A DNA stretch of 8,263 nucleotides, taken from assembly GCA_023512665.1 (NCBI GenBank), contig JAILZC010000028.1, positions 1 through 8,263 of the forward strand, written 5' to 3'. The position numbers and the translations under genes are program-made. Of this stretch, positions 4,207 to 8,263 are shown in pieces (position 1 is the stretch's first letter; each line of letters opens with the position of its first letter). The notes under the pieces were generated by a model that was given only the letters and a program-made list of their open reading frames with translations, was not told the origin of the DNA and did not search any database. Source of the stretch: Candidatus Bipolaricaulota bacterium (GTDB lineage Bacteria > Bipolaricaulota > Bipolaricaulia > RBG-16-55-9 > DRXL01).

Positions 4207-6914
4207 ATCTCGCCCCAGTTGGTCCCAATGTTGGTCTCAACTTGGAGAGGCACGCGCAGCGAAAACGCGCTTTCCATCGATTGCTTGATAAGCTGGGCTG
4301 CGTCCTCAGCATGAGCGGCGTCGGCTTCGAAAATCAGCTCATCGTGAATCTGCAGGAGCATATCGGCTCTGATCTCGCCCGAATGTATTCTTTCGGAGAC
4401 GCGCAGCATGGCAAGCTTCATAATATCGGCAGCCGTCCCTTGCACGGGGAAGTTAATCGCTTCGCGCTTGGTCTGGCTGGAAAGCTCGACGAAGTATCGC
4501 CGTCGCCCAAGCAGCGTCTCTAGATATCTTTTCTCTTCGGCTTCGTGGACGACGCGCTCCATGTACGCCCGCACTCCGGGGTATTTCTCGAAATAATTTT
4601 TGATGAACTTCTCGGCTTCGGAGCGCGACAGCCCAGTGCGCTGCGCCAAGCCGTACCCAGTCATCCCGTAAGAGAGCCCGAAGTTGATCATCTTGGCGAT
4701 GCGGCGCTCCCGCGGCCCCACGCTCTCGATGGGAATATTGAAGATCGTGGCGGCGGTGCGGGCGTGCACGTCCTCGTCGCGCTCGAACGCGCCGATCAGC
4801 CCCGGATCTTCAGAGAGATGCGCCAAGACCCTCAATTCGATCTGGGAATAATCCGCCCCGATGAGCACTCTTCCCGGCGGCGCGACAAACGCTTTGCGGA
4901 TCTGCCCGCCCAGCTCCGTGCGCACGGGGATATTCTGTAAGTTCGGGTCGGTCGAAGAGAGCCGCCCCGTCACCGTAACGTGCTGTTGGAAGGTCGTGTG
5001 CACCCGATCCGTCCGGGGATTGATATACTCTGGGAGCTTTTTCACATACGTGCTCAAGAGCTTTTCGAGCTCCCGATACGCAAGAAGCTTCTCTGGGAGC
5101 GGATGGAGCCCAGCGAGCTCTTGCAAGACATAAGCGTCGGTAGACGGGCCGGTCTTGGTTTTGCGCAGCACGGGCAGTTTGAGCTTCTCAAAGAGCACAT
5201 ACGCGACTTGCTTGGGCGAGTTGGGGTTAAAATCTTGTCCAGCTAGGCGAAAGATATCTTGCAAAAGTTGGGTCGCGAGCGTCTCCAGCTCTTTGGCCTG
5301 CTCGCGCAGGACTTCTCTGTCTAAGAGAATTCCGTTCAGCTCCATCTCGATGAGTACATTAATTAAGGGCAGCTCGATCTCATAGAAGAGCTTCTCTTGG
5401 TTTTTGGAGCGCAGCTCCGGGAGCATCTTCTCTTTGAGTCTGAGCACGGCTTCAGCATCAGCGATAGAGTATCGAGCGGCTTGCTCGATGGGCACCAGGT
5501 CCATTCGTTCAGCGCCAAGCTCGGAAAAGTCCATCACGCCGTGCCCCAGATAGCGCCGCGCCAGCTCGTTCAGATCTTTGCGGCCCTCCGGGTCGAGGAG
5601 ATACGCCGCGAGCATCGAGTCGAAGACGATATTGTTCAGTTCGATCCCGGAGCGCCTCAAGATCTTCGCATCGTATTTGAGGTTCTGCCCAATGATGGGT
5701 TTGTTCTCTAACAAAGCTCTGAGTCTCTCGATCACAAGATCGCGTGGAAGTTGCCGGGGCACACCAAGATAGCTGTGCGCTACGGGGATATAAAAGCCTG
5801 CTCCTGGCTCGATCGCGAGAGAGATCCCGACGAGTTCAGCCGTCATCGCGTCTTCGCTCGTCGTTTCGGTGTCCAGCGAGATCTCTGGAGCGCTCGCGAG
5901 CTTTTCGAGCAGCGCGTCGAGCTGGCTTTCGGTGAGGATGATCTCAGTTGACCTAACCCCTAGCCCCTTCCCTAGCCCCCTCACCCCTCTGCTCCCCTCT
6001 CCCTCGGAGGGGAGAGGGGATGGGGGTGAGGGGCCGGGGGAGAGGTCAGGGGCGAGGGCCAACTCCTTCAGCAAACTCCGAAACTCTAGCTCTTCTAGCA
6101 GCGCCCGCAATCGCTCGACATCCGGCGGCTGCGCCCGACACTCCTCTAGCGAGACTTCTAAGGGCGGCGGCACCAGCCTCACCAGTTCCCGACTGAGCCG
6201 CGCTTGCTCCTGAAAAGCTTTGAGCTTTTCGCCGAGCTTCTTCGGCTCGACCTTGTCTATGTTCTCCAAAAGCGCATCGAGCGAAGGGAATTCGCTCAAG
6301 AGCTTTTGCGCCGTCTTCTCGCCAATCCCCGGCACCCCCGGCACGTTGTCCGAGCTGTCCCCAACGAGCGCAAGAAAGTCGAGCACTTGGTCAGGCCGCA
6401 CACCCAGATACTGCTGCACCCCGGCACTATCGAGAATCTTGAGGTCTCGCGTGACGTCGCGCCCCGGCTTGAGCACCCGCACGCCATCGCCCACAAGCTG
6501 CAAGAGATCTTTATCGCCGCTGACGATCAACACTTCTAGGCCCTGGGCCGTCGCCAGCGACACCAAAGCTGCAATGATATCGTCGGCTTCGTAGCCGGGG
6601 GACTCGAATCTTTTCAGCCTGAGCGCGTCCGTCAGCTCTTTGATTGTCGGGATCTGCAGCGCGAGGGCTTCGTCCATCGCCGGGCGGTGCGCTTTGTATT
6701 CTGAAAACTTCTCGTGTCGGTGGGTCGGCCCGCGGCTGTCGAACGCAACGGCAATATACTGAGACGGATACTCGCGCAGCAGCATCAAGACGGTGCGGGC
6801 GTAGCCGTAGATCGCGCCGGTGGGCAGGCCCGCGCTCGTCTTCAGCTCGCCCATCACGTGAAACGCCGGATAGATGAGCGAGCTCGCGTCAATGAGTAAG
6901 ATGTGCTTAGCCAC
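4203..6914 (-). CDS. polA: DNA polymerase I (5' nuclease, 3'-5' proofreading exonuclease and polymerase)
   Basis: This 903-residue enzyme fills gaps and removes RNA primers in replication and repair. The 5' nuclease domain (about 1-280) has the metal-site acids D9, D59, E109, D111, D112, D134, D136, D186 and D189. The 3'-5' exonuclease domain (about 325-505) keeps DTE (348-350), D415 and YSIAD (Y482, D486), so proofreading should be active. The polymerase domain has motif A DYSQIELR (688-695), motif B RRIAKMINFGLSYG (737-750) and motif C QIHDE (855-859). The O-helix residue F745 is phenylalanine, as in E. coli. The start is a GTG with no Shine-Dalgarno sequence, just after a promoter. Residues about 287-321 form an odd Pro/Gly/Ser-rich linker encoded by a GC-rich palindromic repeat. 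The stop shares CTAG with the convergent gene. The identification is certain. Confidence 0.98.
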   Translation of the reverse strand: MAKHILLIDASSLIYPAFHVMGELKTSAGLPTGAIYGYARTVLMLLREYPSQYIAVAFDSRGPTHRHEKFSEYKAHRPAMDEALALQIPTIKELTDALRLKRFESPGYEADDIIAALVSLATAQGLEVLIVSGDKDLLQLVGDGVRVLKPGRDVTRDLKILDSAGVQQYLGVRPDQVLDFLALVGDSSDNVPGVPGIGEKTAQKLLSEFPSLDALLENIDKVEPKKLGEKLKAFQEQARLSRELVRLVPPPLEVSLEECRAQPPDVERLRALLEELEFRSLLKELALAPDLSPGPSPPSPLPSEGEGSRGVRGLGKGLGVRSTEIILTESQLDALLEKLASAPEISLDTETTSEDAMTAELVGISLAIEPGAGFYIPVAHSYLGVPRQLPRDLVIERLRALLENKPIIGQNLKYDAKILRRSGIELNNIVFDSMLAAYLLDPEGRKDLNELARRYLGHGVMDFSELGAERMDLVPIEQAARYSIADAEAVLRLKEKMLPELRSKNQEKLFYEIELPLINVLIEMELNGILLDREVLREQAKELETLATQLLQDIFRLAGQDFNPNSPKQVAYVLFEKLKLPVLRKTKTGPSTDAYVLQELAGLHPLPEKLLAYRELEKLLSTYVKKLPEYINPRTDRVHTTFQQHVTVTGRLSSTDPNLQNIPVRTELGGQIRKAFVAPPGRVLIGADYSQIELRVLAHLSEDPGLIGAFERDEDVHARTAATIFNIPIESVGPRERRIAKMINFGLSYGMTGYGLAQRTGLSRSEAEKFIKNYFEKYPGVRAYMERVVHEAEEKRYLETLLGRRRYFVELSSQTKREAINFPVQGTAADIMKLAMLRVSERIHSGEIRADMLLQIHDELIFEADAAHAEDAAQLIKQSMESAFSLRVPLQVETNIGTNWGEI
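5977..6033. repeat. GC-rich palindromic element inserted in the polA linker
   Basis: Two nested perfect stems are visible. CCCCTCACCCC (5977-5987) pairs with GGGGTGAGGGG (6023-6033), and CCCCTCTCCC (5994-6003) pairs with GGGAGAGGGG (6010-6019) around a 6-nt loop. Imperfect arms extend it to roughly 5953-6056. It is read in frame as PSPPSPLPSEGEGSRGVRG between the 5' nuclease and exonuclease domains of polA. C-rich/G-rich hairpins of this style occur as dispersed intergenic repeats in many bacteria. The insertion reading is inference, since no second copy is present in this window. Confidence 0.7.
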
Positions 6915-6920
6915 ATTTTA

Positions 6921-6949
6921 AGCTTAACGCCATAGGAGAGGGCTGTCAA
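6921..6949 (-). promoter_or_regulatory. Promoter of polA
   Basis: On the minus strand a perfect TTGACA (plus positions 6944-6949), a 17-nt spacer and TAAGCT (6921-6926) lie before the GTG at 6914. The start codon begins 6 nt after the -10 box, so transcription should begin at the GTG itself. The -10 box matches only half of the consensus. Confidence 0.45.
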
Positions 6950-6961
6950 ACCTTTACCATG

Positions 6962-6990
6962 TTGCATATTCAGCGAGGTTTTTCTATACT
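6962..6990 (+). promoter_or_regulatory. Promoter of the phd-vapC operon
   Basis: TTGCAT (6962-6967), exactly 17 nt, then TATACT (6985-6990) is a strong sigma70-type match. A leader of about 25 nt follows, with the Shine-Dalgarno sequence AAAGGAGG at 7007-7014. ACTAGT (6988-6993) is a small palindrome overlapping the -10 box where an antitoxin could bind, but this is weak evidence. Confidence 0.6.
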
Positions 6991-7020
6991 AGTCGTAGAC
7001 CGGCCTAAAGGAGGATGGAG

Positions 7021-7260
7021 ATGACGACGGTAGGAGCCTATGAGGCCAAGACTAAGCTCTCCCAGCTCTTGAAGAAAGTAGCACGCGGCGAGAGGATCGT
7101 CATCACGAAGCACGGAGCTCCTGTGGCTGTCCTCGCGCCTGTAGGCCCTCAAGCTGACCCCAAGGAAGTAGTAGCCCAACTGCGCAGCTTCCGCAAGGGC
7201 CGCCTGCTGAAGCCTCTGCACATCCGAGCACTAGTTGAGGAAGGGCGCGATGGCCGCTAG
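7021..7260 (+). CDS. Phd/YefM-family antitoxin of a VapC toxin
   Basis: This 79-residue protein begins MTTVGAYEAKTKLSQLLKKV, the usual start of the Phd/YefM antitoxin fold. It continues with ARGERIVITKHGAPVAVL, the conserved strand-turn that completes the DNA-binding N-terminal domain. The basic, less conserved C-terminus (about 48-79) would wrap the toxin. Antitoxins of this family block the partner RNase and repress their own promoter. The strong Shine-Dalgarno sequence AAAGGAGG ends 6 nt before this ATG. An in-frame ATG at 7015 directly abuts it with no spacing, so 7021 is the better start. The toxin gene overlaps the end by 11 nt, which suggests translational coupling. Confidence 0.88.
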   Translation: MTTVGAYEAKTKLSQLLKKVARGERIVITKHGAPVAVLAPVGPQADPKEVVAQLRSFRKGRLLKPLHIRALVEEGRDGR

Positions 7261-7684
7261 GGCGATCTTCGTCATGGATGCCTCGGTGACCCTGGCATGG
7301 GCATTCGAGGACGAGACAACCCCGTATACTGAGAGGATCTTAGACAGATTGACTCAGGGGAGGGCTGTGGTTCCCGCGATCTGGCCACTGGAAGTAGGGA
7401 ATGCCCTGGTGGTGGCAGAGCGCCGCGGTCGGCTGAAGGAGGCGGATACGGTACGGTTCTTGAACCTGCTGCGCCAGCTCCCGATTGTGGTGGAGGCAGA
7501 AGCCACGGAGCGGGTGTTCAGCGAGGTGGTGAGACTGGCTCGAGAGCACCATCTCTCCACGTATGATGCCTCTTATCTGGACTTGGCGATGCGGTTGGGA
7601 GTCCCCTTAGCAACGCAAGATGAGAACCTCCGTCGAATTGCGGCTCGCTGCGGAGTGAAGGTGGTGCAAGCGGGAACGCCTTGA
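7250..7684 (+). CDS. vapC: VapC-family toxin, PIN-domain ribonuclease
   Basis: The 144-residue protein is one complete PIN domain, an endoribonuclease whose family members cut tRNA or rRNA when the antitoxin is degraded. The four metal-binding acids are present: D10 in VMDAS, E48 in PLEVGN, D106 in YDASYLDLA and D124 in ATQDENL. There is no sign of decay, so the toxin should be active. Translation probably starts at this ATG, which lies inside the antitoxin gene and has GAGGAAGG a few bases upstream. A TTG at 7235 would add five residues and an ATG at 7274 would remove eight, leaving only two residues before the catalytic aspartate. The gene ends 17 nt from the convergent hemolysin III gene. 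The RNA target cannot be predicted. Confidence 0.9.
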   Translation: MAARAIFVMDASVTLAWAFEDETTPYTERILDRLTQGRAVVPAIWPLEVGNALVVAERRGRLKEADTVRFLNLLRQLPIVVEAEATERVFSEVVRLAREHHLSTYDASYLDLAMRLGVPLATQDENLRRIAARCGVKVVQAGTP

Positions 7685-7701
7685 TCCATCAACGTGATCC
7701 T

Positions 7702-8263
7702 TCAAGCTCCAGACAGCAGCGAGAGCACCGCAAGATAGTGACAGATACTGCCGCCTAAGACAAAGAGATGCCAGATCGTGTGGCCGTAGGGGAGCTTCCG
7801 CCACGCATAGAAGAGCACGCCTACAGTGTAGAGCAGCCCGCCCAGAGCGAGCCAGAACAGCCCTTCTGCGGGGACGCGCACCAGCAGCTCGTGCCCGGCA
7901 ATGACACACAGCCAGCCCATCAGCAGATACAGGACCAGCGAGGCGACGCGCGCCCCGCGCGCGAACCACAGCTCCTGCACGATGCCGCCCGCAGCCAGCG
8001 CCCAGACTAGCGCGAACAGCGTCCAGCCGAGCGGGCCGCGCAGCGTCACCAGCGTGAACGGCGTGTAGGTGCCTGCGATCAGCAGATAGATCGCGCAATG
8101 ATCGAGCTTGCGCAGAACGCTTTTCGCCCGCCCGCGCAGGCTGTGGTACAGGGTCGATATCGAATACAGCGCGATCAGCATCGCGCCGAAGACGGCGAAG
8201 CTCGCGAGCTTCCAGGGATCGCCCGCGCGCGCGGCGAGCGTGATCAGCACCACGGTCGCGACC
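7702..8263 (-). CDS. Hemolysin III family (PAQR-type) membrane protein, N-terminus beyond the right edge
   Basis: The frame is open to the window end and gives 186 residues plus the TGA stop; about 20-40 N-terminal residues should lie outside. Seven-helix proteins of this family (YqfA/TrhA in bacteria, adiponectin receptors in eukaryotes) carry a metal site of one serine, three histidines and an aspartate. All are visible: STLYHSL supplies Ser and His, KLDHCAIYLLIAGTYTPF supplies the Asp, and the end of the protein has two histidines in IWHLFVLGGSICHYLAV. The family is linked to membrane homeostasis and possibly a hydrolase activity; the name hemolysin rests on an early Bacillus cereus report. 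GTG codons at 8248-8253 are internal and are not the true start. The gene is convergent with vapC. Confidence 0.88.
   Translation of the reverse strand, partial: VATVVLITLAARAGDPWKLASFAVFGAMLIALYSISTLYHSLRGRAKSVLRKLDHCAIYLLIAGTYTPFTLVTLRGPLGWTLFALVWALAAGGIVQELWFARGARVASLVLYLLMGWLCVIAGHELLVRVPAEGLFWLALGGLLYTVGVLFYAWRKLPYGHTIWHLFVLGGSICHYLAVLSLLSGA

Noticed and set aside
5953..6056. Transcription terminator inside polA
   Set aside because: The hairpin is strong but no T-run follows on either strand and it lies in the middle of an essential gene.
4408..6594. Many plus-strand open frames opposite polA
   Set aside because: All are antisense shadows of a full-length, motif-complete polymerase gene.

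Overview
This looks like chromosomal DNA from a moderately GC-rich bacterium, probably from an uncultivated lineage; I cannot name the phylum. The genes are compact, on both strands, with short spacers, and none is a plasmid or phage hallmark gene. There is no rRNA, tRNA or CRISPR array. The core genes (antiporter, DUF502, polA, hemolysin III) look GC-rich by eye; the stretch 2400-3900 around the WD40 gene looks more AT-rich, and this may mark acquired DNA.

Left edge (1-710): the N-terminal 73 residues of a DNA methyltransferase run off the window on the minus strand. Its -35 box sits inside a perfect 8-bp inverted repeat. A broken membrane-transporter fragment follows on the plus strand (about 371-640), then an inverted repeat (652-688) that surrounds the -35 box of the next gene. 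Region 711-2367: a complete Na+/Ca2+ (CaCA, YrbG-type) antiporter is followed 19 nt later by a DUF502 membrane protein, probably as one unit. Region 2368-3876: a gene-poor leader with degenerate reading frames precedes a secreted WD40 beta-propeller gene. An in-frame TGA interrupts that gene inside its seventh and last blade, and the rest of the blade continues in the same frame for 15 codons. Region 3877-4206: a small two-helix membrane protein that I do not recognise. Region 4203-6914, minus: a full-length DNA polymerase I with all three catalytic domains. A GC-rich palindromic repeat sits in frame in its linker. Region 6915-7684: a phd-vapC toxin-antitoxin operon, divergent from polA. Right edge (7702-8263, minus): most of a hemolysin III/PAQR-type membrane protein, cut by the window end.

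Two styles of gene start are visible. The methyltransferase, antiporter, polA and small membrane protein genes have sigma70-like promoters whose -10 box lies only about 5-11 nt before the start codon, with no convincing Shine-Dalgarno sequence; this suggests leaderless or near-leaderless mRNAs. The WD40 gene and the toxin-antitoxin operon have ordinary Shine-Dalgarno sites. The best leads are the interrupted seventh WD40 blade, the palindromic element inside polA and the leaderless start pattern. I found no clearly new multi-gene system.
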